Source of the DNA: Methanospirillum lacunae
Lineage (GTDB): Archaea > Halobacteriota > Methanomicrobia > Methanomicrobiales > Methanospirillaceae
Direction: 5' to 3' (one strand)
DNA: 64,000 bases
NCBI RefSeq assembly: GCF_046195335.1
Contig: NZ_CP176093.1
The notes under the pieces were generated by a model, which was not told the origin of the DNA, ran no database searches, and saw nothing but the letters and a program-made list of their open reading frames with translations. The position numbers and the translations under genes are program-made. Below are positions 18,005 to 27,233 of this stretch, one piece after another. Position 1 is the first letter of the stretch. Every line of letters starts with the position of its first letter.

Positions 18005-19246
18005 ATGGTAGCAAAAGGCGATATGGTATATGCATGGGCAAAAGATGCAGAGATCCTGAAGAAAGGAGAGTGTGGTGGGGCAGTCACAGCACTGCTTAAA
18101 CATGCACTCGAATCCAAGACCGTTGATGCTGTCCTTGCAGTAAAAAAAGGTCAGGATATCTACGATGCAGTTCCTGCATTCATCACCGATCCGGCAGAGA
18201 TAGCATCCACTGCAGGTTCCCTGCACTGTGGAACTCTTCTGATGCCAAAGATTTTGAAGAAGTACCTCGACGGTGCCAAGAATCTGAAGATCGCAGTCAC
18301 CTGCAAAGGCTGTGATGTTATGGCATTCTATGAACTGGCAAAGCGGAACCAGATCAACCTTGACAACGTCATCATGATCGGTGTCAACTGTGGAGGATCT
18401 GTCAGCCCGGTTGCTGCCAGGAAGATGATATCTGAGAAGTTCGAGGTAGACCCAAACATCGTGCACAAGGAAGAGATCGACAAGGGTCAGTTCATCATCG
18501 AGTACGAAGGCGGACACAAAGGCATCAAGATCGACGAACTTGAAGAGGAAGGATACGGTCGCCGGTCCAACTGCCGCCGCTGCAAGATGAAAGTTCCCCG
18601 TGGTGCAGATCTCGCCTGCGGGAACTGGGGAGTCATTGGAGACAAGGCTGGAAAGGCAACCTTTATCGAAGTATGTTCAGAGAAAGGTGCAACCCTCGTA
18701 TCTGAAGCAGCATCCAAGGGTGCAATCGAGACTGCAGCCCCCGACCCGAAGGGTATCGATATCAGGGGCAAAGTTGAGAAGGCAATGCTCAAACTAGGTG
18801 ACGAGTGGCGCCACCGTGACTTTGAAGGTCTTGGAACCGGTAAAGAACGTCTCAAGACCATCATGGACGAGAGCTCCCGGTGTATCAAGTGTTTTGCATG
18901 TGTTGACAACTGTCCAATCTGTTACTGTGTAGAGTGTTCGACCAAGAAGCCATGGTTCGTCACCCCGGGACAGTTACCACCAGGTCTCATGTTCCACCTG
19001 ATCAGGTTCGCCCACATCTCTGACTCCTGTATCAACTGTGGTCAGTGCGAAGAACTCTGTGCAATGGATATCAGAAATGCACTCTTCATGCATGCACAAC
19101 AGGTTGAGATCGAGAAGATGTTCGGACATGTTCCTGGAAAGGATATGACCCCGCCAATTCATGCACTTGCAGAAGAGAGAGCAGAACGGGCACGGCTTGA
19201 AGCAACCAGAACTGATTCTATCTACGAAAATATCTTCGAAGAATAA
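18005..19246 (+). CDS. fdhB: Formate dehydrogenase, beta subunit (second copy)
   Basis: The 413-residue FrhB-family flavoprotein transfers electrons to F420, or to the HdrA flavin in the bifurcating complex. Features are the N-terminus KGDMVYAWAKDAEI, TCKGCDVMA, and two ferredoxin clusters CIKCFACVDNCPIC and CINCGQCEELCA. The second cluster lacks the usual proline after its last cysteine (CAMD instead of CPME in the other copy). The gene starts 2 bp after the fdhA stop. Confidence 0.94.
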   Translation: MVAKGDMVYAWAKDAEILKKGECGGAVTALLKHALESKTVDAVLAVKKGQDIYDAVPAFITDPAEIASTAGSLHCGTLLMPKILKKYLDGAKNLKIAVTCKGCDVMAFYELAKRNQINLDNVIMIGVNCGGSVSPVAARKMISEKFEVDPNIVHKEEIDKGQFIIEYEGGHKGIKIDELEEEGYGRRSNCRRCKMKVPRGADLACGNWGVIGDKAGKATFIEVCSEKGATLVSEAASKGAIETAAPDPKGIDIRGKVEKAMLKLGDEWRHRDFEGLGTGKERLKTIMDESSRCIKCFACVDNCPICYCVECSTKKPWFVTPGQLPPGLMFHLIRFAHISDSCINCGQCEELCAMDIRNALFMHAQQVEIEKMFGHVPGKDMTPPIHALAEERAERARLEATRTDSIYENIFEE

Positions 19247-19257
19247 TTATCTACCTG

Positions 19258-19315
19258 GAGAAGAGAGTTGCTCAAGCATCTCCAATTCTCTCCCTTTTCT
19301 TTTTCTGATTTTAAC
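19258..19315 (+). terminator. Terminator hairpin and T tract after fdhAB
   Basis: GAGAGTTG pairs with CAATTCTC (one G-U pair) across a short loop, followed by CCCTTTTCTTTTTC. It lies 15-65 bp after the fdhB stop and ends the operon ahead of the convergent gene at 19437. Confidence 0.5.
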
Positions 19316-19436
19316 TTGTATTTTAGATTTCTAAAAAAGGAACAATATCTGATAAATCCGGATGACCGGAATTGTTCGTAATTATTTGTAACCTAGGGCC
19401 ATAGCCGATTTTGTGGGATTATTGAGCCATCGCAAC

Positions 19437-20132
19437 CTAATCCCGTTTAACCAGATGGAGTTGTCCATCCCGTTCATCAACAAGAACAATTGCTTTCCCA
19501 AGTAGACGGGCAGGCTGAGGGAATTTCTCGATCATAACCGTCCCATCTGAGACACTTTTTCCCTCAAGGGTTATCACCTGATCAATACCGGTTTGCAATA
19601 TCTCCTGTACCGTTCGCTCTCCCCTTTTTTCGCGAATAGAACCTAACTGTAGATATCGCCCATCTGATCCACTTGCTGCAAGCCCAATCCCCGCAATAGC
19701 ACCAATCACTCCTCCTTCACTGCCACCAAGGCCCTCCAGTAATATTCCTGCATGATCGGCGATCTTACGAGCACGTTCCTGAGTGACAATCATGCATTTG
19801 GTATCAAATCCGAATGCTACCATGGCTGAGTTAACCTGGTCTTCACCAGCAAGAGCGATTCCTGGATCACTTCCCTCAACAAATCGTTCTTTCATGATCA
19901 GTTTCGCCTGATTAAAGAGGATAGGATATTCAGTTTTTGGAATATCGAGCAGATGAATAACTGCACAACTATTGTGGGAAGTGTACGGAATATCTGGATG
20001 GACAAAGAGTTGATGGCGGGTAATGCATACAACTGGATATTTTATATTTAGAACATCAGCAATTTCACGTGCAAGTCGACCTGTTCCTATTGAGTCCAGG
20101 CTATCAGTGTCATCAATACAAAGGTAAATCAT
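19437..20132 (-). CDS. TiaS-like protein (agmatidine synthetase N-terminal family)
   Basis: This 231-residue protein begins MIYLCIDDTDSLDSIGTG, the DDTDS motif of TiaS, the archaeal enzyme that attaches agmatine to C34 of tRNA-Ile2. TiaS is normally about 420 residues with extra OB-fold and zinc-ribbon domains; those are absent here, so this is a short relative and not a complete TiaS. A central glycine-rich stretch (GLGGSEGGVIGAIAGIGLAASGSDGR in part) may bind nucleotide. The start at 20132 is chosen because AGGAG precedes it by 5-6 bp; the frame extends to 20150. Its role is unknown to me. Confidence 0.6.
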   Translation of the reverse strand: MIYLCIDDTDSLDSIGTGRLAREIADVLNIKYPVVCITRHQLFVHPDIPYTSHNSCAVIHLLDIPKTEYPILFNQAKLIMKERFVEGSDPGIALAGEDQVNSAMVAFGFDTKCMIVTQERARKIADHAGILLEGLGGSEGGVIGAIAGIGLAASGSDGRYLQLGSIREKRGERTVQEILQTGIDQVITLEGKSVSDGTVMIEKFPQPARLLGKAIVLVDERDGQLHLVKRD

Positions 20133-20150
20133 TTTTGCTCCTGTAAACAA

Positions 20151-20632
20151 GAAATTTGGAAGGATTGGTGATCAGATGAGTACTTTATCTAACTAATATG
20201 TAGTATAGATTTTTTAGAATAACTGAAAAACACGGGTATTACAAAAAGTCTGTTCTCTTTTCATGCTTTAATAATTCACAGCGCCTGAGTTTTTTAAAAT
20301 GGGCATAATCAAATCAGGCAAATGAGCATCGACTATGTTCAAAAAGGCATTTACCATTCTAGCATCAGATTTTTGTTGTCCGGTAAAATCAACCAAAATG
20401 TTCAGGTGTCAATTTTCGGTTAAAATAAGAATTCTGACAGTATACGACTTATCTATACAATATTTGGGATCTTTCTTTTTGTAGATGGTGTGTAATGGAT
20501 AATATCTTGTTGATAAGGAGTGGGCCCTGAATATGTGGGTAAAAGGTGTTCACATGAAAAGGTGTGTATTTTGAAGATGTGTTAAATTTTACGATATTCT
20601 TTGAATATCTCACGTTCTTTTGATCACCAGGA
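20151..20632. other. Long AT-rich divergent intergenic region
   Basis: About 480 bp between the divergent TiaS-like and ferredoxin genes carry no credible reading frame and no clear structured RNA. It probably holds the promoters of both genes. Confidence 0.4.
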
Positions 20633-20643
20633 TTCATATACTT
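20633..20643 (+). promoter_or_regulatory. Promoter of the ferredoxin-AOR operon
   Basis: TTCATATACTT at 20632-20642 is a TATA box about 26 bp upstream of the ATG at 20665. No ribosome-binding site precedes that ATG, so the mRNA is probably leaderless. Confidence 0.45.
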
Positions 20644-20664
20644 CTTCTGCTGATTTACACTCAT

Positions 20665-21081
20665 ATGTCCACCCGACGCCTTGCGGTTATTGACGCGAAT
20701 CGATGTGTCGGATGCCAGTGTTGTATGTTTGCCTGTAATCGAAGACTTGGAGTTGGAGGTTTATCCCGATCTGCAATTCATATCTCTTCTGTTGGTGGGA
20801 TATCCAGAGGTTTTTCTGTAAAAGTGTGCCGTGCATGTGAGGATCCACCATGTGCTGATGTGTGTCCCACTCAGGCAATGAAACGCAGGGACGGAGGTGG
20901 CGTAAAATTTCATCAGGATATATGCACCAAATGTGGGTCATGCATGAATGCTTGTATTCTGGGTGCTATTACCTGGGATAATGAAAATAATGTACCTATT
21001 GTTTGTATATACTGCGGAATTTGTGCCAGATATTGCCCGTATCAGGTAATAGAATTAGAAGACATTTCAGGGGAAATGTAA
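20665..21081 (+). CDS. Four-cluster ferredoxin, electron partner of AOR
   Basis: This 138-residue protein has four cysteine groups for [4Fe-4S] clusters: CVGCQCCMFAC near the start, CRACEDPPCADVCP, CTKCGSCMNAC and CIYCGICARYCP. It resembles the polyferredoxin subunits of molybdopterin and tungstopterin oxidoreductases (AorB/HycB type). The stop is immediately followed by the ATG of the aldehyde ferredoxin oxidoreductase gene, so the two form a complex or an electron-transfer pair. The start at 20665 gives a leaderless mRNA; an ATG at 20620 in frame is upstream of the TATA box and is rejected. Confidence 0.85.
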   Translation: MSTRRLAVIDANRCVGCQCCMFACNRRLGVGGLSRSAIHISSVGGISRGFSVKVCRACEDPPCADVCPTQAMKRRDGGGVKFHQDICTKCGSCMNACILGAITWDNENNVPIVCIYCGICARYCPYQVIELEDISGEM

Positions 21082-22851
21082 ATGGATCCGAATCTATCCC
21101 GTCTCCTCATTATCGATCTTTCTTCGAAAACATTTCGGATTGAAGAGAGAACTTCTCTGTTTGAAGAAAGAATTGGGGGAGCAGGTGTTGCGATTCGTCT
21201 ATTACATGAATTCTGTCCGAAAGGTACTGATCCGCTTGGTCCTGATAATCCAATAATTTTAGCAGTTGGATCATTATCTGCTCTATTTCCTCTTGCATCC
21301 AAATGTGTAGCCATGTTCAAATCTCCTCTGACAGGGAATTTAGGAGAGAGCCATGCAGGGGGGAGAACTGCGACGTCTATAAGGATGGCCGGATTTGGTG
21401 CAATTGTAATTACCGGCAAATCTTCACAGCCGGTCTACCTTTCTATTACACATAATGATGTTCAGTTTCTTGATGCCCGGAGTCTCTGGGGAATGGCAAG
21501 GGGAGATACTATCGCCAGGATAATCCGAACAATTGATGGAAATCCGGGAACTCGCACGATTCTTCGAATTGGAAGAGCCGGAGAACAACTTGTCCGATAT
21601 GCTGCAGTAACATCTGAAACCTACCGTCACTTTGGAAGAATGGGTCTGGGTGCTGTTTTTGGGTCTAAATTACTAAAAGCAATAGTAATTTCTGGTGACG
21701 CTGCAATTCCTGTGAATAATATCAAAGGGTATCGGTTACTTTATGATCAAATCTTTGATGCGGTTACCAAATCCCCCATAATGAAGAAATACCACGATGT
21801 TGGGACTGCTGTAAACGTTCTGCCACTTAAATCCCTGGGTTCAATTCCAATAAAAAATCTGACAACTTCCCAATTAGAGAAATCAGATCAACTTACAGGA
21901 GAAGAGTTTGTAAGTAATTATCTTGCAAGAAGACTTGCATGTTCTCATTGCCCGGTAAGTTGTATCCACCTGGCTCAACTTCGGACATCATATCCACATG
22001 ATCCTTACTTTTTCAAGACAACTTCTGTCTGTTACGATTACGAACTCATTTACTCTCTTGGATTTACACTTGGAATCGCCAATCCCAAACAGGTTCTCTC
22101 ACTCATTGACGAGATAGAAGGAACGGGAATGGATGCCATGTCTTCTGGAGTAGTGGCCGCTTATGTAACAGAAGCGATGAAAAATGGTCTTATTACTTCT
22201 GATATGACAGGAGGAATTGAGCTGGAATTTGGAGATACCTCCAGTTATATGCAGTTTTTTAAAAATCTTGCTGACCAGCAGATTCCATTCTATAAAAACC
22301 TTGGAAAAGGTGTTGACTATACATCTCAACTGTATGGAGGATCAGAATATGCATTAGCATTTGGGAAAAATGAGATGCCCGGGTATCACACGGGTCTTGC
22401 TGCTATCATCGGGTACCTGACCGGAGCCCGTCATAGTCACCTGGACAGTGCTGGATACAGTGTGGATCAAAAACCCAAACAAAGTACTCCTGAAGAGATA
22501 GCAACTCAATTGTATAATGAAGAGGCATGGCGCCAGATTTTGGCAAGTCTGGTGATCTGCTTCTTTGCAAGAGGGGTTTATTCTGAAGAGATGGTGCAAA
22601 AATGTTTAGAAGTAAGTGGAATTTCAAAAACCATTGATGATTTGGTCTTGCTTGGAAAACAGATCCTTTATGAAAAGTATCAATTTAAATTCAGAGAAGG
22701 ATTTAGTTTCAGGAATATGAGAATTCCCTCTCGAATCACTACACACCCATCTGGTACAGGACTTATATCAGAAAAAGATATCAGAAAAGGTATCGAGACG
22801 TATGAAAATTTACTTTTATCGTCAGGAACTGGCCCGGCGCAGTCAGAGTAA
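21082..22851 (+). CDS. aor: Aldehyde:ferredoxin oxidoreductase (tungsten enzyme)
   Basis: The 589-residue protein is of the AOR family, which oxidises aldehydes to acids at a bis-tungstopterin centre. Recognisable parts are the N-terminal LLIIDLSSKTFRIEE, GNLGESHAGGRTATSIRMAGF, FGRMGLGAVFGSK and the cluster motif CSHCPVSCIH, with a likely fourth cysteine in VICFFARG. The physiological substrate is unknown; AOR can also run in reverse with ferredoxin. The gene directly follows its ferredoxin with no gap. Its third-position composition is AT-rich compared with fwd/fdh, suggesting lower expression. Confidence 0.88.
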   Translation: MDPNLSRLLIIDLSSKTFRIEERTSLFEERIGGAGVAIRLLHEFCPKGTDPLGPDNPIILAVGSLSALFPLASKCVAMFKSPLTGNLGESHAGGRTATSIRMAGFGAIVITGKSSQPVYLSITHNDVQFLDARSLWGMARGDTIARIIRTIDGNPGTRTILRIGRAGEQLVRYAAVTSETYRHFGRMGLGAVFGSKLLKAIVISGDAAIPVNNIKGYRLLYDQIFDAVTKSPIMKKYHDVGTAVNVLPLKSLGSIPIKNLTTSQLEKSDQLTGEEFVSNYLARRLACSHCPVSCIHLAQLRTSYPHDPYFFKTTSVCYDYELIYSLGFTLGIANPKQVLSLIDEIEGTGMDAMSSGVVAAYVTEAMKNGLITSDMTGGIELEFGDTSSYMQFFKNLADQQIPFYKNLGKGVDYTSQLYGGSEYALAFGKNEMPGYHTGLAAIIGYLTGARHSHLDSAGYSVDQKPKQSTPEEIATQLYNEEAWRQILASLVICFFARGVYSEEMVQKCLEVSGISKTIDDLVLLGKQILYEKYQFKFREGFSFRNMRIPSRITTHPSGTGLISEKDIRKGIETYENLLLSSGTGPAQSE

Positions 22852-22878
22852 AAGTAACTGTTCAATCTGGGAAAAAAA

Positions 22879-23973
22879 TTAAGAATGTGGGTGACTTGAC
22901 CCTGTGTTCTTATACTCCTCACCATTTGGACCATACCCGTCAATCATGTATTGAGCCTGTTTGTCAGTAAGATCAATACCAACAAAATCTGTATAGAATT
23001 TTTTTACTTCATCAACAAGATTGACTTTGAACAAATCTGGATGAATCACTGATGCAGCGAATGGGATCTGTAACGCACTCTCCATACCAAACCGCTCCCA
23101 TGGGAATAACCCGTTTGGATTGATATATACTCTGTTATTTTTTACTGCCTTGATATCTTTCCATTCTGAAGAATTCATGAGTTCATTGTAAAGATCATGC
23201 TCTGCAAATCCTCCGATGATGATAATATCAGGATTTAAACTAAGAATAGCTTCAGGAGTTACAGCACCGTTTTTATCAAGTTCAAGTTTTTTAGAAGCAA
23301 ATTCTCCACCTGCTATGCTTATCCAATCATTCATTATGGATTTAGCAGCAAATGTTGTATACAATCCCTGGTTTGTCTGACCTTGAATATAATAGACAAC
23401 AGGGCGGTCTGATTCAGAGATATCTCCAATAGATGATTTAACAGTGGTAGTCTGACTGTCTACAAGATCACTCCATTTTTTCGCTTTGTTGACATAATCT
23501 CCTCCGAGGATATCTCCAAGAAGTGTAAACGCTTTTTTCATTGAGTCGTAATCGCTGAAATACAGATAGACCGCTGGAAGTCCCAGACCACGTAATTTCT
23601 CTGCTGTTTCTTTGCTTGGAGTAATTATGAGATCCGGATTTATCTTCATTAGTTCTTCAGCATTATCTGAAACAGTTGGAACATTCACAATGTTTGGATA
23701 CACGAGTTGTGACCAATAATTTTGCTTGGTAATGTCCATTGTACCCGCGAGCAGATCACCAGCTCCCATACATAGCATAACTGAATTTGAAGCAGGCCAC
23801 AAATTCACCACTTTTGTGATGCTGGTAGGGATTGTCACTTCTGCCCCTGCCATATCAGTTATTGTATGTGTTGATCCCGATTGTTTCAATGAATCCGTCC
23901 CTGCACATACACTTGTAACAAGAATGCAGAGCAGAATTACTGTAAATAGTACGTATAATCGTCTAAATTCCAT
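22879..23973 (-). CDS. ABC transporter substrate-binding protein (metal chelate/cobalamin type)
   Basis: This 364-residue secreted or membrane-anchored protein has a hydrophobic N-terminal signal (LYVLFTVILLCILVTSVCA) and the BtuF/FecB-type fold: TDMAGAEVTIP, VVNLWPASNSVMLCMG, NPDLIITPSKETAEKL, NPDIIIIGGFAEHDL. Such proteins bind cobalamin, haem or iron chelates. GAGGTG lies 7 bp before the ATG at 23973, which is preferred over a GTG at 23988. No permease or ATPase gene is nearby, so it must use a distant transporter. It is similar to the protein at 24968 and follows the broken methyltransferase gene by 11 bp. Confidence 0.85.
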   Translation of the reverse strand: MEFRRLYVLFTVILLCILVTSVCAGTDSLKQSGSTHTITDMAGAEVTIPTSITKVVNLWPASNSVMLCMGAGDLLAGTMDITKQNYWSQLVYPNIVNVPTVSDNAEELMKINPDLIITPSKETAEKLRGLGLPAVYLYFSDYDSMKKAFTLLGDILGGDYVNKAKKWSDLVDSQTTTVKSSIGDISESDRPVVYYIQGQTNQGLYTTFAAKSIMNDWISIAGGEFASKKLELDKNGAVTPEAILSLNPDIIIIGGFAEHDLYNELMNSSEWKDIKAVKNNRVYINPNGLFPWERFGMESALQIPFAASVIHPDLFKVNLVDEVKKFYTDFVGIDLTDKQAQYMIDGYGPNGEEYKNTGSSHPHS

Positions 23974-23984
23974 TATGATACACC

Positions 23985-24853
23985 TCACGATATAAATTCA
24001 TGATTCAAGAATTGTTTTGGATATGTCTCCCACCACATGACAAATGTACGAGTCTCGAAATAGAATCGATACCCTGATTCAGGAGTATATGTCAGGTATT
24101 TATCGACATTTCTTTTGTAAATATCCTGATTCAGTTCATCCGGATCAGATATCAAATGCTGAAGATCGGCATATGCATCATCTTTTGACTTATAGCATCT
24201 TTCAAATCCATCCCGGACGATGTTGATATTAGGTTCATATCCAAGATCATAAACCAGATTATATTGCAGATTGTACTGCAATCTTCGGTCATGATTAATG
24301 GGGATATGTCTGATTACATACCCACTTTTGCGAGCACTATCAAAGAGAGCACTTCTGATTTCTGGAATACTTGGGGCATTTGCCCAACCAATAAGAACAA
24401 CAAACTTTTTAGCGAAACTACAGAGTTTCTTAATATCTTCTCCTGCAATTGATCTGGAAGCAATCACAATATCATGTCGTAGAAGATTGACATCTGGTTC
24501 TGCTTCATTCCAATCCATTAAAATAGTTTGAACATGTGGATAGCCCTCGATTTTTTCTTTGCACTTTTTCATCATTTTTTCAGAAATATCCAGTGCAGTT
24601 ACTTCCCCTGCAATTTTGCTAATTGTGAAGTAATGCGTCCAGGCCCACAGCCTACATCCAGAACAGAATCTGTTGGTAAAATAGGGACACACCGCAGGGC
24701 ATTAAGAGTGCCTTGATGTTCCATATTTATAAGGTGATTATAATAATCAGCCTCATTATTCCACAGATTTTTCTGTTCTTCATCACTCATTTTTGAAAAA
24801 ATCGATGGACGGGTTAAATTCCTGAGTTCATCCCAGTTAATGAGTGATCTCAT
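23985..24853 (-). pseudogene. SAM-dependent methyltransferase, split by a frameshift
   Basis: The first frame (from 24853) encodes about 84 residues ending just after the SAM-binding motif VLDVGCGPGRITSQLAKL. The matching continuation AGEVTALDISEKMMKKC is in the next frame, open to 23985. The frames join at a run of four A's on the minus strand (GCAAAATTGC; 24611-24619 on plus), where one extra A would restore LAKIAGEVTALD. This could be a true decay, a sequencing error or, less likely, programmed -1 slippage on A-AAA. The intact product would be about 290 residues. It lies between two binding-protein genes and may act on their ligand. Confidence 0.75.
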
Positions 24854-24967
24854 CAGATATCACACCTTAAAATTTAGTTTAACAGCCTACAGGGTTGAGA
24901 ATCTGTTTATTTAGTTATTCATCAATTTTTTTGTTAAAAAGGAAAAAATCTGGGATTAAAATCCTAT

Positions 24968-26044
24968 TTACTCTGTTGGGTTCATGATGGAATTAATATC
25001 ATCATCGGTCAGGTTGTAATCAAAGAACTCTGTGTAGAACTTCTTGAGTACATCCTTGATATCGAGGTCCTTGAAGAGATCAGGGTACAATGTCTTTGCT
25101 GCCCACTGAATCTGAAGAGCTTCTTCTGCACCATAGCGATCCCAGTAGAATACACCCTTTGGATTGAGATAGACGTGACCATCCTTTACTGCCTTGAGAT
25201 CTTTCCACTGTGGATCATTCATGACTGTTTCTTTATCCTTTGTCGTTCCCATCATGATGATTACATCTGGATTCCATGATTGTATCTGCTCAATTGTCAC
25301 AGATTTCATGTTTCCGGAAAGATCTTTCCCTGCAGCGTTGGTTCCACCAGCAACGTTAATCCAGGTGTCAATAAGAGTCTTATTTCCATCAGCCTGTAAT
25401 GGTTTCAGACTGTTAAGGTGGAGAACGCTTAATTTTTTGTCTTCAGGTATCTTTGAAGTGACTCCTTTAATCTCCGCTAATTTTGTGTCCAGATAATCGT
25501 TGTATTTTTCAGCTTTCTCTTTAGCACCATCACCAAGGATAGTTCCAGTGAGGAGGAAGCATTTCTTCAAATCATCAAATGTTGTAAAGTAGAATACAAG
25601 TGAAGGAATTCCGACTTCCGTGAGTTTTTCTGCACTCTTATTCATACCATCAGAGAAGATTGCTACATCGGGTTTTGCATTAATTACATCTTCAACAGTC
25701 ACTTCTTTAGTGGTTGAGTCAAACGGAGCAGGAAGGGTTCCTATTCTTGGGTACACTTTATTAAAGAGAGGCATACCATGAACGAGAGACGTTGTAGCAA
25801 CGAGTTTATCTCCGGCACCGAGCATAAGAACTACTTCGTTGTGTGCGTTCCAGAAATCAGCGACACGGTCGATTGTGGCTGGTATCTGAACTGAGTTGCC
25901 CGTCATATCGGTAACTGTTTGTGTAGATCCGGCTGCTGTTCCTGTATCTGCAGTTACTATTCCGATACTACAGATCAGGCAGACTAGAAGTGTTAGTAAC
26001 CAACTTGAACGGGTTACCTGAAATTTTCCACTCATCTTCATCAA
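24968..26044 (-). CDS. ABC transporter substrate-binding protein (metal chelate/cobalamin type), paralogue
   Basis: This 358-residue protein has an N-terminal signal (SSWLLTLLVCLICSIGIV) and the same fold as the product of 22879-23973: TDMTGNSVQIP, VADFWNAHNEVVLMLGAGD, NAKPDVAIFSDGMNKSAEKL, WNPDVIIMMGTTKD, and a C-terminal YPDLFKD-type ending. The two are clear paralogues. It is the first gene of the minus-strand group binding protein, methyltransferase, binding protein. A TATA-like CATAATATAAC near 26101-26113 could be its promoter. The start is one of three methionines at 26044, 26041 or 26035. Confidence 0.85.
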   Translation of the reverse strand: MMKMSGKFQVTRSSWLLTLLVCLICSIGIVTADTGTAAGSTQTVTDMTGNSVQIPATIDRVADFWNAHNEVVLMLGAGDKLVATTSLVHGMPLFNKVYPRIGTLPAPFDSTTKEVTVEDVINAKPDVAIFSDGMNKSAEKLTEVGIPSLVFYFTTFDDLKKCFLLTGTILGDGAKEKAEKYNDYLDTKLAEIKGVTSKIPEDKKLSVLHLNSLKPLQADGNKTLIDTWINVAGGTNAAGKDLSGNMKSVTIEQIQSWNPDVIIMMGTTKDKETVMNDPQWKDLKAVKDGHVYLNPKGVFYWDRYGAEEALQIQWAAKTLYPDLFKDLDIKDVLKKFYTEFFDYNLTDDDINSIMNPTE

Positions 26045-26113
26045 CTATCATGTGAACTTTCAAGATCATTGAATTTTAACATATGGTTAAATAAACTTAA
26101 GTTATATTATGTT

Positions 26114-26520
26114 TGCAGTGTAGGCAATTTCTTCGTACTGTGTGTCAAAATCTAAAAAATTCTATTTTATCCATATTTTTGTACACATGAGTTGATTTCT
26201 CAAAAGAGATAAAATGTAAATTAAAAAAAGGAATTTTTGGGAGTAATGGAAGGATATAATAAGATGAGGTATGTCCGCGCAAAAACATACTTAGAATTTT
26301 AGAAAAATAAGAATTTTTTATTTACAATAATCACACTTTACTACTCTATTCATCAAGATTGTTGTAATATTTAAGTAATTATAAATATCATGATGTGTTA
26401 CAATATGTACTCGTTTAACAACGAGCATGTTCACTGCAAAAATAGATACCCTGGATACTTCCCATGCACATATCGGGCATGATCAGAGCATCCTCAAAAT
26501 GCCATATCTTTTTTATGGAT
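26114..26520. other. AT-rich intergenic region with small hairpins
   Basis: No gene is seen. Two short perfect hairpins are present: GTATGT/ACATAC near 26265-26290 and CTCGTT-taac-AACGAG at about 26410-26425. A GGCAT/ATGCC hairpin near 26475-26505 with T's on the minus strand may end the gene at 26521. Confidence 0.35.
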
Positions 26521-26868
26521 TCAGTTTTCTGATTGTTTACAGATCTGTTCAAATATTTCTGGTCCAAGAAGATGGATGCTTTCTTTGAAAAAATCTTCTT
26601 TCATGATCCTGATTATCTTCATCGACCCCTCATTGGTCGTGTGGATACCTACCCGTTCTTCACGGGTAACCAGTTCCTGCTCTTCCATCATTGCAAAATA
26701 GGGAAGAATGTAATAATGTGGGACGTTAAGATATTCTGCCAGCCTCCTTGTCGTTGGAAATCTGATCCGAATTCCCTTATCAGTAAAGGTCAGGCTGATA
26801 GCATGTTCCTCAGTAAAAAATAGTTGTACAGCCGCCTTAAATAAAATATCAACCGAAAGAGTTGGCAT
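26521..26868 (-). CDS. Putative winged-helix DNA-binding protein
   Basis: The 115-residue protein contains a probable winged helix: IRFPTTRRLAEYLNVPHYYILPYFAMMEEQELV in outline (residues about 35-67, helix, recognition helix) and a wing region REERVGIHTTNEG. It would be a small transcription regulator. GAGAGAGGT precedes the ATG directly. The gene follows the 67-residue gene at 26916 by 47 bp on the same strand, so both may be co-transcribed. I do not recognise a named family. Confidence 0.6.
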   Translation of the reverse strand: MPTLSVDILFKAAVQLFFTEEHAISLTFTDKGIRIRFPTTRRLAEYLNVPHYYILPYFAMMEEQELVTREERVGIHTTNEGSMKIIRIMKEDFFKESIHLLGPEIFEQICKQSEN

Positions 26869-26915
26869 ACCTCTCTCACTATTTATTATTCAAAGATACA
26901 AGTGTTTTGAAAAAA

Positions 26916-27119
26916 TTAGTGTTTCTTCTTCTGATCATCAGGAACCTGTTCAAGGTATATGAGTTCAGCGCCGACATCTTTTGCGATCATTTCGATCTCA
27001 ACTTTTCTAAAGTGAGTCGCTTCGATCTGGAGCTGTCCTCCAGTAACAGCAACAACTCTGAACTGTGGTTGTCTGACGCCCTCCCCGACTTTCTGACGTT
27101 CCCTTATGTAAATTTTCAT
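26916..27119 (-). CDS. Small conserved-looking protein, function unknown
   Basis: This 67-residue protein starts MKIYIRERQKVGEGVR, with a good GAGGGTGA ribosome-binding site 5 bp upstream of the ATG at 27119, and ends in a lysine- and histidine-rich tail. The sequence looks like an alternating beta/alpha domain (FRVVAVTGGQLQIEATHF, VEIEMIAKDVGAELIYLE). It is divergent from the molybdenum-storage-like gene and shares a 114-bp intergenic region with it, so the two may be co-regulated. Confidence 0.6.
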   Translation of the reverse strand: MKIYIRERQKVGEGVRQPQFRVVAVTGGQLQIEATHFRKVEIEMIAKDVGAELIYLEQVPDDQKKKH

Positions 27120-27187
27120 TTGATTCACCCTCTTGGTAATTCTTTGTGACAACAAACAGCTGGATATACCAACTGTTATGTCAGCAA

Positions 27188-27233
27188 ATGTATCTATATA
27201 ACTTCAATCTACTTAATACTATTGAGGTGCCGT
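27188..27233 (+). promoter_or_regulatory. Promoter and ribosome-binding site of the molybdenum-storage-like gene
   Basis: TATCTATATAAC at 27191-27202 is a TATA box; transcription would start close to GAGGTG (27224-27229), which lies 5 bp before the ATG at 27234. This spacing selects 27234 over the in-frame TTG at 27222. Confidence 0.45.

Noticed and set aside
17621..18517. 298-codon antisense ORF across the fdhA/fdhB junction
   Set aside because: It lies opposite two well-identified genes and has cysteine-rich, unprotein-like composition; it is a shadow of GC-rich third positions.
26410..26425. Operator at CTCGTT-taac-AACGAG
   Set aside because: It is a perfect 6-bp hairpin but lies far from any TATA box or start codon, so no role can be supported.
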